A program made the translations under genes and the position numbers. DNA of 64,000 nt from positions 963,163-1,027,162 of the forward strand of contig WFMF01000010.1 in assembly GCA_011033025.1 (NCBI GenBank), read 5' to 3'. The first letter of the stretch is position 1; each line of letters begins with the position of its first letter. The notes under the pieces are model-generated. The model searched no databases. It had not been told where the DNA came from and saw only the letters and a program-made list of their open reading frames with translations. Origin of the DNA: Beroe forskalii. Lineage: Eukaryota > Ctenophora > Nuda > Beroida > Beroidae. Below are positions 36,701 through 46,634 of the stretch, in pieces.

Positions 36701-39700
36701 TACTTCTCCAGCGGGGGGGGGGGGTTACCTGCGCCATTAGGACGGGAATGTACTTCTCCAGCGGGGGGGGTTACCTGCGCCATTAGGACGGGAATGTACT
36801 TCTCCAGGGGGTATTTACCAGCGCCATTAGGACAGGAATGTACTTCTCCAGCGGGGGGTTACCTGCTGCGCCATTAGGACGGAATGTACTTCTCCAGCGG
36901 GGGGGGGTTACCTGCGCCATTAATGTACTTCTCCAGCAGGGGGGGGGTGTTACCTGCGCCATTACTTCTCAGCGGGGGGGGGGTTACCTGCGCCATTAGG
37001 ACGGGAATGTACTTCTCCGGGGGGGGGTGTTACCTGCGCCATTAGGACGGGAATGTACTTCTCCAGCGGGGGGGGGTTACCTGCGCCATTAGGACGGGAA
37101 TGTACTTCTCCAGCGGGGGGGGGTTACCTGCGCCATTAGGATGTACTTCTCCAGCTTGCGCCTCCTCCAGGGGGGGGGTTACCTGCGCCATTAGGACGGG
37201 GATGTACTTCTCCAGCGGGGGGGGTTACCTGCGCCATTAGGACGGGCCATAGGAATGTACTTCTCCAGCGGGGGGTTACCTGCGCCATTAGGACGGAATG
37301 TACTTCTCCAGCGGGGGGGGTGTTACCTGCGCCATTAGGACGGGAATGTACTTCTCCAGCGGGGGGGGGGGTTACCTGCGCCATTAGGACGGGAATGTAC
37401 TTCTCCAGCCCGGGGGGTTACCTGCGCCATTAGGACTGGAATGTACTTCTCCAGCGGGAGGGGGGGTTACCTGCGCCATTAGGACGGGAATGTACTTCTC
37501 CAGCGGGGGGGGGTTACCTGCGCCATTAGGACGGGAATGTACTTCTCCAGCGGGGGGTGTTACCTGCGCCATTAGGACGGGAATGTACTTCTCCAGCGGG
37601 GGGGGGTGTTACCTGCGCCATTAGGACGGGAATGTACTTCTCCAGCGGGGGGGGGGTGTTACCTGCGCCATTAGGACGGGAATGTACTTCTCCAGCGGGG
37701 GGGTTACCTGCGCCATTAGGACGGGAATACTTCTCAGGAATGTACCTACTTCTCCACTTCTCCCAGCGGGGGGTTACCTGCGCCATTAGGACGGGAATGT
37801 ACTTCTCCAGCGGGGGGGGTTACCTGCGCCATTAGGACGGGAATGTACTTCTCCAGTAGGGGGGGTGTTACCTGCGCCATTAGGACGGGAATGTACTTCT
37901 CCAGCGGGGGGGGTTACCTGCGCCATTAGGACGGGGAATGTACTTCTCCAGCGGGGGGGGGGTTACCTGCGCCATTAGGACGGGAATGTACTTCTCCAGC
38001 GGGGGGGTGTTACCTGCGCCATTAGGACGGGAATGTACTTCTCCAGTGGGGGGGGTTACCTGCGCCATTAGGACGGGAATGTACTTCTCCAGCGGGGGGG
38101 GTTACCTGCGCCATTAGGACGGAATGTACTTCTCCAGCGGGGGGGGGTGTTACCTGCGCCATTAGGACGGGAATGTACTTCTCCAGCGGGGGGGGTTACC
38201 TGCGCCATTAGGACGGGAATGTACTTCTCCAGCGGGGGGGGGTTACCTGCGCCATTAGGACGGGAATGTACTTCTCCAGCGGGGGGGGGCTTACCTGCGC
38301 CATTAGGACGGGAATGTACTTCTCCAGCGGGGGGTTACCTGCGCCATTAGGACGGGAATGTACTTCTCAGCGGGGGGTTACCTGCGCCATTAGGACGGAA
38401 TGTACTTCTTACCTGCGCCATTAGGACGGGAGCGGGGGGGTTATACTTCTCCAGCGGGGGGGGTTACCTGCGCCATTAGGACGGGAATGTACTTCTCCAG
38501 CGGGGGGGTTACCTGCGCCATTAGGACGGGAATGTACTTCTCCAGCGGGGGGTTACCTGCGCCATTAGGACGGGAATGTACTTCTCCTAGTGGGGGGGGG
38601 GGTTACCTGCGCCATTAGGACGGGGAATGTACTTCTCCAGCGGGGGGGAGTTACCTGCGCCATTAGGACGGGAATGTACTTCTCCAGCGGGGGGGGGTTA
38701 CCTGCGCCATTAGGACGGGAATGTACTTCTCCAGCGGGGGGGAGTTACCTGCGCCATTAGGACGGGAATGTACTTCTCCAGCGGGGGGGGGGAGTTACCT
38801 GCGCCATTAGGACGGGAATGTACTTCTCCAGCGGGGGGGGGGAGTTACCTGCGCCATTAGGACGGGAATGTACTTCTCCAGCGGGGGGGGGGGTGTTACC
38901 TGCGCCATTAGGACGGGAATGTACTTCTTCTCCGCCCAGCGCTTCTCAGCGGGGGGGGTTACCTGCGCCATTAGGACGGAATGTACTTCTCCAGTGCGGG
39001 GGGGGGGAGTTACCTGCGCCATTAGGACGGGAATGTACTTCTCCAGCGGGGGGGGGGTTACCTGCGCCATTAGGACGGGAATGTACTTCTCCAGCGGGGG
39101 GGTTACCTGCGCCATTAGGACGGGAATGTACTTCTCCAGCGGGGGTTACCTGCGCCATTAGGACGGGAATGTACTTCTCCAGCGGGGGGGGGGGGTACCT
39201 GCGCCATTAGGACGGGAATGTACTTCTCCAGCGGGGGGGTTACCTGCGCCATTAGGACGGGAATGTACTTCTCCAGCGGGGGGGGGTTACCTGCGCCATT
39301 AGGACGGGAATGTACTTCTCCAGCGGGGGGGGTTACCTGCGCCATTAGGACGGAATGTACTTCTCCAGCGGGGGGGGGGGTTACCTGCGCCATTAGGACG
39401 GGAATGTACTTCTCCAGCGGGGGTACCTGGGGGGGGAATTACCTGCGCCATTAGGACTTCTCAGCAGGGGGGTTAATGCGCCATTAGGACTTCTCCAGCG
39501 GGGGGGGGGTTACCTGCGCCATTAGGACGGGAATGTACTTCTCCAGCGGGGGGGGGTTACCTGCGCCATTAGGACGGGAATGTACTTCTCCAGCGGGGGG
39601 GTTACCTGCGCCAGGGGGGGGGTTACCTGCGCCATTAGGACGGGAATGTACTTCTCCAGCGGGGGGGGTTACCTGCGCCATTAGGACGGAATGTACTTCT

Positions 39701-42700
39701 CCAGCGGGGGGGGTTACCTGCGCCATTAGGACGGGGATGTACTTCTCCAGCGGGGGGGGGTACCTGCGCCATTAGGACGGGAATGTGCTTCTTCTCCAGC
39801 GGGGGGGGGTACCTGCGCCATTAGGACAGGACGGGAATGTACTTCTCCAGCGGGGGGGGGGTACCTGCGCCATTAGGACGGGAATGTACTTCTCCAGGGG
39901 GGGAAGTTACCTGCGCCATTAGGACGGGAATGTACTTCTCCAGCGCCTCGTCGTACTCATTAACGGCCTTCTTAACCGCCTCCTCGTCGTTGTTCTGCCG
40001 GCACTCCTGCACCAGCTTCGTTATCTTGCGGAGGTTATCCGTGTGCCGGTTGGCGATGTCGTCAAACCGTCGGAAGGCCTCTTCCGGAGAGGACTGCTGC
40101 ACGATCACCGCATCCAGGTACTCGTACAGATACGGGTCCATCCTGAGAACATAAATCATACAATGAGCGAAATTAAGTGGGAAATGGCACTCTAAGTGAG
40201 AATAATGGTACTCTAATGAGACTAATGGTACTCTAAGTCAGGGTAATGGTTATCTAAGTGAAGGTTATGGTACTCTAAGTACTGGTACTCTAATTAATGG
40301 GGCTCCGCGTTGTACCCACTTGAAGGTGAGGTGGGTGTTCTCCGCCATGACGTCTGCTGCCTGATCGTAGTACTGGTGTTTAACGTACAGCAGGAGCAGG
40401 TTCCCAAACGTCTCAGGAGGACACTCGCTCTGCTGGAGCAGGAACTGGAGCTTCTCAAAGCCTGCTGTAGGGGCCGAGTCCATGTTCATCAGCGCCTGAG
40501 AGGGCGTGATCAGGACTCCATGTAAGGGTTATATTATGTAAGCGTTAGTCCGTAGTCGGATCAAAGAAAATCCGAATCAATATAAGGAAAATTGTTGGGA
40601 AATTATAAGCCATACCCGAAATATAGCATCTTAGATCATAACAAAGATCATAACAAAGATGTACAGATCTCACAAGCCGCCAATACTCCGTACCGAGCGG
40701 TTTAACAACCTGGTTATGGAGCGTGACACAATCCAGTTCCTCCTCAGCTCTAGGCGGCATGTCAGTGAGCGCCTCCTGCGCCCCCTCGAAGTTCTTCAGC
40801 TGGTACTCTATCGCTGCTTTGAGGTTGAAAGCCTCCACTAGAGCTGTCTCGTGGAGTAGTGCAGAGTTACCAACACTCCTCACATCAATGCCTTCTGTCT
40901 GCATTCCTACAGACAACTCGGGGTGCTCTCTGGGGTTAGGGAGAGGGAGGTTAGTGGGGGTGCTCTCGATCTCTGGGGTTAGGAAGAGGGAGGTTAGTGG
41001 GGGTGTGTTAAATAAAACAAGAGTTCATTTCAAGCCGTTTCAACAAGTTAATGAGTAAATGCGTGCCGCCTGTTCAAGATGATAAGATGTGATTGTATTG
41101 AATTTGAATTACTGACCATGTAAGAGTAAAGGAATCCTTTTAAATCAGGAACATTGTAATTTCGTAATATCTAAGAGGATGTCAGATACTAAAAACTACC
41201 ATATTTTTCACAACGTAAAATTTAAAATAGAGAAGTCGATAATGCAATGGCAATTCCAAGAATTCGTCTTCATAGGTATCACAAGAAACTAAGAAGTAAT
41301 GAAATTTCCCAGAATTTGTTGCTAGATGATTAGAAATAAAATGATACTTTGACTTTACCTAATTCCCCTCTCAATGATATCGGCGATGTTTTTAAGAGCC
41401 AGAGCATACTGCTTCATGTAGTAGTGGCAGAGAGCAATGTTATAGGAGAGATGAGCCTGGTACCCCTTTACATTCATTGCTGCTGTGAACTTCTTACATG
41501 CTTCCATGTATCTCTTCTCTTTCACCAGCAGGCAACCTGTGCAGTAGAAAGTTAGAATACATATTAATGATAATATTCATAATTATAATGTGAGCTATAA
41601 CAGCTGACTGACTGGCCGTAGATTACAAGTACTTGTCCTATTTGAGATTCGAGTCAAGTTACTTTCACACAGGGTGATCGACAACAATAGACTGTTATCG
41701 AGAATACTTTTTTGTCATGAGACAGTGACGTCCAAGTGTCCACTCAGTTTGGATCCAAGATGGCTGAGTGGAGCGGAGGGGGTGTTTCCGACGTGCGCTG
41801 GTAGTGATCCAGCCACCTGCTACATATAATGTGTGGGAAGCGGGTGCCCCTCTGATGCTCGCCTGGCTGCGTGCCGTTGGGCTTGTCCCTCATGCGTGAG
41901 GCATGCGCAGGTCAGGGGATATCATCTCTCCTTCTTCTCTCTCTTCTTCTTCTTCTTCCTCTTCCTACAGTCCCCCCTGAACCCTTCATCATTTCCTCAT
42001 AGAACTCCTCTGCATTATTCACAGCTTCATCGGCTTCTTCTGGTGCTCCAATGCTGCCTCTGCATTGTGTCTTATCCCGTCATATTGTCCGAGTCAGGGA
42101 CTCTTAGAATCTGCACCCTTCAACAGCTTCATTAGCTTCATCTAGCACTCCAACGCTGCCCCTGCATTGTGTTCTGTGTCCTCACTCTGTCCGAGTCAGG
42201 GATTCCTTGCTTTTGCACCCTTCACCCATCAACCCTTCCCCCCACTTTTTTCAGTATTTTGCTCCTCCGTTTTTGCTCCTCCTTGAGGCCGTACTGTTGG
42301 AAATCACACTAGTCCTGTCACTTGCTTCATCCCACTCCTGTATTTATCATCTTATCACACGCTCATCATTATCACCACTTCACCCCCATTAACATACTGA
42401 GCCAGTGTGTGATATTTGTATAACAATGCCTTTGTTATAAATTATATTTGAAAATTCCTTGAAATTCCTTGAGAGTATCTAAGATTTGATAACCTCGATC
42501 ATGTGATGGGGATCACATGATCGCTTCATGATACTGTAGAAACTTGTAAACCAGTCAATTAAATACTTTCAAAGGTAGATATCGAAGGGGGAAATTAATT
42601 CAACAGAATAGCAACCTAGGTTGTTTTCTGTGTCTGGATCATCGCTGGCACACTGCTCCACCATACTCTTAGCACCTTGGAGGTCATCCTCGTCGTACTT

Positions 42701-43443
42701 AATCGCTGCCTATTACAAAACAAGGCGAGAGTTAGCTACTAGAGAGGTTAGTTGAGTACCTGATTCATGTTTGGAGGAAAATTAACTGAGAAGTGTAGTT
42801 CAAGAAATTATTCGACCTATAATTATAATTACATCAAGTTTCACTCCGTTTAATTTAAAAACTTTACTCAACAGACACACAAAGCACCTGAAGCTTGACC
42901 ACTTTATCTTTTTCGGAGGGGTTATCAACAGTATAAGTAGCCTTCATAGCTGCTTCGTACTGACAACTCTTTTGCAACGCTTGTGCATAGTATATCTTGT
43001 ATTGCTCATGTTCAGGGTAAGCCTGGTTGGAGTATGGGACAATCAATAACTTACTTATCAAGGAATTGCAATTAGTATGTTTACCAATAGGAATTCCGAA
43101 TTAGCAACTTTCAATTCATATTAGTGACTCAAATCGTCGCCGTACCCATTTTTTAATAGATGAAAGTTAAAATGCGAACTCTTTAATTCAATGAATTTAT
43201 CTTTGAAACAAGGATGGGGGTATTCTGTACCTGAATGAGTTGACCATAACAGTCTGCAGCACTGATGAAATCTCCGATTTGAAAGTAACAGTAACCTAAC
43301 AATGAGAGAGCAGCCCTGGAGGTGTTGTTGTTCTCATACTCTGGCAGAAGACAATCTATAGCCTCCACATACTGCCCTTGCTTGATGTAGTTGTAAATTG
43401 TCTGAGTGTACTGACCCTCCTCCATGCGACCAACCACAACCAT
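27708..43443 (-). CDS. IFT70: IFT70/TTC30, complete 13-exon gene (left arm copy)
   Basis: Exons: 43231-43443, 42888-43022, 42616-42709, 41359-41536, 40710-40929, 40320-40495, 39911-40142, 30570-30692, 29527-29652, 29136-29268, 28832-28968, 28614-28671 and a tentative last exon 27708-27796. They join in frame throughout to about 637 residues (human 665). It is a TPR protein of the IFT-B complex that moves cargo along ciliary microtubules. Conserved blocks: ALSLLGYCYFQIGDF, VEAFNLKAAIEYQL, PPRAEEELDCVTLHNQ, EKYIPVLMAQ, KIYWDKNNYNMVEKIFRKSV, EAIGFYEPIVKKHYDNI, IYHLCIVNLVIGTLYCAKG. The start follows the family length. Intron 7 is 9.2 kb and contains an MFS gene on the other strand and a minisatellite copied from the exon 7 end. 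A second copy of exons 1-7 is at 61168-63907. Confidence 0.93.
28180..28266. promoter_or_regulatory. E-box cluster, possible SGT1 promoter
   Basis: Three CACGTG (28213, 28240, 28261) and two CACATG (28180, 28250) sit within 87 bp, about 650 bp upstream of the SGT1 start and inside the last intron of IFT70. CACGTG is the site of bHLH-ZIP factors of the USF/MYC/MITF type. The promoter role is inferred from position only. Confidence 0.4.
28439..28612. repeat. Three imperfect 60-bp tandem units
   Basis: Each unit has GAGTGGG, then a T-rich part, GCAACCCACCC and AAACTCACCC. The array lies directly downstream of IFT70 exon 12. Confidence 0.55.
29870..30425. repeat. 131-bp tandem array in IFT70 intron 8
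   Basis: About four copies of a unit near 131 bp. Each has GGGCGTGGGAGGCCACGCCC (a near-palindrome), a T-rich run, TTTCGAATTTTTTCAAAATT and TTGCCTATGATGAATAAAAG. Later copies diverge. Confidence 0.75.
30693..32261. other. Start of the array-distal part of IFT70 intron 7, no gene
   Basis: AT-rich intron sequence. No open frame has recognisable homology. Confidence 0.45.
32262..33963 (+). repeat. R2 hairpin repeat cluster, about five copies
   Basis: Copies end at about 32510, 32834, 33179, 33561 (fragment) and 33963. The fullest (about 32870-33179 and 33605-33963) start with GTGTCGGCGTGTG and ACCGTGTGTATGG blocks. All end in GCGAACGAGGTGCTGCG, the palindrome GCTGCGTAGCAGC, GCCGAGTGAGCTGT, and the hairpin GCAGGCCCAACGGGCCTGC followed by TAGTCT. 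A terminal hairpin followed by CTAG and T recalls a non-autonomous Helitron 3' end, but no 5' TC end was fixed. Two opposite-oriented copies are at 17413-18060. Confidence 0.75.
33985..34170. repeat. Short tandem repeat upstream of the MFS gene
   Basis: Three to four imperfect units of about 46 bp built on CCCAATCTTGAAGCCCCACTT. No coding sense. Confidence 0.6.
34565..35827 (+). CDS. Major facilitator superfamily transporter, intronless, nested in IFT70 intron 7
   Basis: 420 residues with twelve predicted membrane segments. Examples are TM2 SFYVCMFFAVLMGMML, TM4 SRVFSGLCVGLNINVARVLL, TM5 GTFVTSIVFALGGIWVALDA, TM6 WRNFIAMTSLPVFLPSLVLL, and six more after a charged cytoplasmic loop (residues 195-220, rich in K and E). 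The order resembles the SV2/SVOP and SLC22 branch of the MFS. The usual GxLaDrxGRK loop after TM2 is reduced to SARFSSKAVLY. The substrate is unknown. The gene runs against IFT70, and a C-run and CAG lie just before the ATG, so an upstream untranslated exon is possible. It has one exon, unlike IFT70, SGT1 and the Ig gene here, so a retrocopy origin is plausible. Confidence 0.85.
   Translation: MSSAFRRDCTRDDAIILATSTLIMLGDSIEIYLPGVINQHVASQLGITSLEEAILDISFYVCMFFAVLMGMMLSARFSSKAVLYTSILSSSTVVLVCVGLPNYYTFLTSRVFSGLCVGLNINVARVLLSQNASSKSVVEFGTFVTSIVFALGGIWVALDAWLFLDYVGWRNFIAMTSLPVFLPSLVLLYFCKESKDGVKQSEEMVKESKSLTKDEAEPTEDTPLMYITKVLNVAFLDFLNKFVGYGSIILLPSIIETFNKKVEKGSNNDNKVAERNQFLIFALGIGGANLAGRVISFCLKDRTNFRIRQVILMLGISAFYGIVLFTPHQIIIPLLCIGLGKLAYSIQRFDLSLKKYGLDYFDPQAMRVASAISSASSYLGAAIGVTLAAFVEPKWSVVSSIGLALAGCVAVLTGFKNDEK
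35828..36262. other. 3' flank of the MFS gene
   Basis: AT-rich. Possible polyadenylation words (AATAAA at about 36173) follow the stop. A duplicated CAGACATCA-TGGGC word lies at 35879-35925. Confidence 0.4.
36268..39943 (-). repeat. Minisatellite of an exon end plus splice donor (about 75 units)
   Basis: The array continues directly from IFT70 exon 7. Read on the minus strand, each 45-50 bp unit is CTGGAGAAGTACATTCCC, then GTCCTAATGGCGCAG, then GTAAC and a run of 5-11 C. The first part codes LEKYIPVLMAQ, the conserved end of exon 7. CAG|GTAAC is the 5' splice site. So each unit carries a copy of the last 11 codons and the donor. Units vary mainly in C-run length; several are truncated or fused. 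The plus strand shows G-runs every 45-50 bp. The right arm repeats the same array from 63875. Confidence 0.95.
41716..42430. mobile_element. Insertion in IFT70 intron 3, left arm only
   Basis: Intron 3 is 1079 bp here but 325 bp in the right arm; the extra part is roughly these coordinates. It is GC-richer and starts near CCAAGATGGCTGAGTGGAGC, a context typical of retroelement 5' regions. It then has CTTCTTCTTCTTCTTCC and two related TCCGAGTCAGGGA blocks about 120 bp apart. Ends are approximate and no TSD is called. The type is unknown. Confidence 0.55.
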
Positions 43444-43566
43444 CTTTAACAACTTTGCTCAGAGTGTAAAAAACAATTAATATTGAATTGGATACCTATA
43501 TATTTTTAATCTTTTAATGACTTCAAAATTCAATGATAAAATGAAATACATGAGCTCACATTAAAA

Positions 43567-44873
43567 CAAGAATTGCGCCTGCAGGCGCATTTCTTGTGCC
43601 CGTTCTTCCCTTATGCAGGCGCTTAATTTCCTGTTCCCCGGGGCTGGCATTAAAATACGCCGTCATTTGAACTTCGACCACTGTCCGTCTCATGATGAGG
43701 TGACGATAATGCGGCATGCGTTTCTGTATCAAGTGTAACATCATCATCATGAGTCATCGAATCAATTATCAATTTTATAAATATTCCATTCGTGAGTATA
43801 AACTGAACAAAATAATTGCGCTCGTTTTCTATAACCTCGGCGAGCGCTTAGATTTCATGAAACGTACGTGATCACTAGTCGCACGTGCATTTTATTGCGC
43901 GCGCAACACCTGCCATGTTCTGTTTGCGCGCAACACCTGCCATGTTCTGTTTGCGCGCGTACCCATTCATTCTTGGTTGTTTCGTTTTGAGTTTTGTGCG
44001 ACGTCTCGTTCTCACATCAAGCGTTTCCATTGATGACAATAATTATATCACACGAAATGACTTTATTTTCTGTCCTTACAGGTTTCTGTAGTTTGAGTTT
44101 ATGTTGCTCAGATATCACAGTCAGAGCTCACTTTAAAATAAAAAAAAACTTGATCGAGGATTGCTCATGGTGACTATTGATATTCAACCAAGTTTAATGT
44201 TCTTCTTGGGCGTCGAAATTTGTGATTTTATGATCATCTGTGCCAACTTGAACATAACGAGAAAGATTATAAAAAATCTTTCTAGCCAAGGCCCAAGATT
44301 CAGATACCGTAAATTCATGACGTACCGGGACAAATTTTCATTTCTTACTTTCCTCAACACAATTGCTAAAGTCAATCATGATGGATCGTACACAAATTGC
44401 TTCTTGTCAATTGTGTTCTGATTAAAGAAAAAATGTTAATTTAATCAATCAAAATTTGATCAATCAAAATTTGATGGGGAATTTCAAGAAATTCATACAA
44501 CTCTTATCATTGAAAAGTTTGATGAAATTAAAGAATAATGAAGTTTTTGAAAAAGAATCAATGCTTCAACATTAGGATGAACAGAGCATTGAACCAGAAT
44601 ACCTGTATACTAGCAGCTGTAGTGCAGATTGCACAGGATGCCACTACACCAAGCTATATTGGCGCGAGTGATATTATAAAGGAGCAGTTGAATGCTTGAA
44701 AATGGAGCATACGTACATACATACGACCAAAATCGGTCGCGCGCAGCACCACTACCTATTTCAGATTTAACAGTACGCGTAAAGGTAGTATACACACAAC
44801 CCCCACAAAACACGATCTCTGCTAACCTTATCTCAATGCCTTTTTGTAAAACAAAAACGCGATTGGGAACAGG
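43567..44873 (-). mobile_element. R1 repeat, copy 2 (left arm only)
   Basis: Same ends as the copy at 5097-6337. The right arm is empty at the matching place (about 61045-61070), where an A/T run lies between CTCAGAAAA and GATCATGTATTTC. The insertion therefore postdates the split of the two arms. It has an internal 31-bp tandem (GCGCAACACCTGCCATG twice near 43900-43950) and a tRNA-like box A/box B on the minus strand at 44586-44656. Confidence 0.8.
44586..44656 (-). other. tRNA-like sequence inside R1 copy 2
   Basis: AGCTTGGTGTAGTGG (box A) and GGTTCAATGC (box B), equivalent to 6036-6117 of copy 1. A pseudo-promoter of a SINE-like part. Confidence 0.5.
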
Positions 44874-45452
44874 AAAAAATTTCTGAGACAAGAAGAAATT
44901 TATTAATGAGTTAAATCAGAAAACTACATTCTCTTTGTTCTGTCAGTGAATTGATTTTTTAAACTGCTTCAAAACACTGGGACTTCCATGATCATGGTTC
45001 ACATTTAAAATGGTATTCCAATATTCCATGGTGTACCCAATCAGTAAGTGACACTATTTTATAACTAACACCATTATAAAATAATATAGGGCATAGGTAA
45101 CAATACAATCATAAGATCCATATTAATACAATCAGTTCAAAATTAAAGGGCAATCAAGAAAATATTAAAATTATCAAATCTTGTCAATGTGATTCGTCAA
45201 CATGCAGTATACTTCAATGAACATAAATAATTATTGTGGAATTTCAAAAGTCAAAATCACAGCTAAAACATCACTTGACAAATCCAGCACTACATTTAGT
45301 GTAACTACTATCTAAGTATCTACTTTCACAAAATTGTTTTATAAAAGCATGAATTATTCTACTATTGTATGAATAAAAAATCCCCAACTGTGTCAATGAG
45401 CCGAATGTATTCAAAACACCATTTTATTAATTAAATCAATTTCATATTTATG
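44874..45452. other. ALG3-IFT70 intergenic, left arm
   Basis: AT-rich sequence that pairs with 60485-61040 of the right arm. It must hold the ALG3 3' end and the IFT70 promoter, but no specific element can be named. Confidence 0.5.
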
Positions 45453-46634
45453 TCAAACAGTTTTACATTTCTCATCATTATCAGCTACAAGCAGTGAGAT
45501 GACTCCTACAACATGGCAAACTTGCAGTATAGCACTGCTCAATACAGTAGATGGATAAGTATTCCAACAGAGCTCAATACAGCCAAGGATCAACATGATA
45601 ACAGGAGGAGGAAGTTTAGTAGAAAATAATAGAGCAGGCAAAGTATGATAATACCAAACATAAAACTGGTAATGCAAAGATCTTGCACAAGCAATGCCTA
45701 TAAAATTGCTGCTAAATAGAATTAATAGGATTGACTTAGAACTTAGAGGTTTCTTTTCTTTGGACCACTTAGTGAAATACAATGTGAGAATTAAGCCAAT
45801 TTGGATCACTAGGAGGGAAGCATGAAAATATCTAGACAGAAAAATGTTTTCTGGCAAAAATCTATAGTTAACAGTCCATTTGAAGAAAAATTGCCTCCCA
45901 ATATCAAAGGACATTTTCATGTATGCATATGGATTTGTCAGCAAAAATGGGGCACCTAAGACTAACTGTATACCAGCACATAATGATAAACAAATAAATG
46001 TTTTTAAAAGCCCAGTTTCAACAAGCAGAATAAATAATAAACCTGGAGAATAAAGCAATACATTCATCTTTATTGAAACAGCAAAGCTGAAAACTGCACA
46101 TCCCCCTAGCCATTTCTTTTCCAAAAATAGGTAGACTGATAAGTACAGGAACAAAATTGCAACAGGATCATTGAAGAGTCGTAAAGCAAATATTGAATGA
46201 ATACGGTATGATGCAAAAGTAAAAAACAGAAGAACAAATGGAGGTGATGCTTCAGTTTTTCTGTAAATGAGAACAATGAGTAAATAAAAGACTGTGTACA
46301 ATATGGCAAAAAGATATTGGGCCAATTTTATGTTGGATCCTTGATCTGTTATGAAGTGTAGAGCTGAAAACAGGTAGACAAACCCAGCTGGATACACAAG
46401 GGGTCCAGTGTCACCTTTAAGTTGACTGTAGTCAAATGTACCATTCAAAAATCCCCCAACTTCATCCATATAAGCTTTCCAGTCAATTTCTGTGTACCTA
46501 ACCTTTTCAATGATCAGCCCATTAATGAACATTTCAGCAATTAAACATAACAGTCCAACTTTCATCATATGATTTGGATCCAATAACAGCCGCTTTGTGA
46601 AAGAGATTATCCAAGCCATGTTTTCAACAATCAT
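45453..46634 (-). CDS. ALG3: ALG3 mannosyltransferase, left arm copy, intronless
   Basis: 393 residues (human about 438; the N-terminus is shorter). ALG3 transfers the first alpha-1,3-mannose from dolichyl-phosphate-mannose to Man5GlcNAc2-PP-dolichol in the ER lumen. Conserved blocks: VRYTEIDWKAYMDEV (luminal catalytic loop), GDTGPLVYPAGFVYLF, SYRIHSIFALRLFNDPVA, SIKMNVLLYSPGLLF, FDIGRQFFFKWTVNYRFLPE, SNFIGIACARSLHYQFYVWY and WNTYPSTVLSS. Many hydrophobic helices lie between them. The start follows a short leader before the first membrane helix. Vertebrate ALG3 has introns; this one has none. It differs from the right copy at nine residues, all mild except D/G near the C-terminus. Confidence 0.96.
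   Translation of the reverse strand: MIVENMAWIISFTKRLLLDPNHMMKVGLLCLIAEMFINGLIIEKVRYTEIDWKAYMDEVGGFLNGTFDYSQLKGDTGPLVYPAGFVYLFSALHFITDQGSNIKLAQYLFAILYTVFYLLIVLIYRKTEASPPFVLLFFTFASYRIHSIFALRLFNDPVAILFLYLSVYLFLEKKWLGGCAVFSFAVSIKMNVLLYSPGLLFILLVETGLLKTFICLSLCAGIQLVLGAPFLLTNPYAYMKMSFDIGRQFFFKWTVNYRFLPENIFLSRYFHASLLVIQIGLILTLYFTKWSKEKKPLSSKSILLILFSSNFIGIACARSLHYQFYVWYYHTLPALLFSTKLPPPVIMLILGCIELCWNTYPSTVLSSAILQVCHVVGVISLLVADNDEKCKTV

Noticed and set aside
36190-39775. Many open frames on both strands rich in Gly, Pro and GREC or EKYIPV
   Set aside because: They are translations of the splice-donor minisatellite. Only exon 7 (39911-40142) is a real coding part, although read-through isoforms remain possible.
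36268-39943. CRISPR-like array
   Set aside because: Repeats are contiguous with only homopolymer variation between them, there are no unique spacers or cas genes, and the DNA is eukaryotic.
40301-41058. Plus-strand open frames opposite IFT70 exons 5 and 6
   Set aside because: Antisense shadows of the well-supported minus-strand exons.
41833-42392. Serine- and leucine-rich open frames in IFT70 intron 3
   Set aside because: Low-complexity pyrimidine-rich insertion absent from the other arm; no homology.
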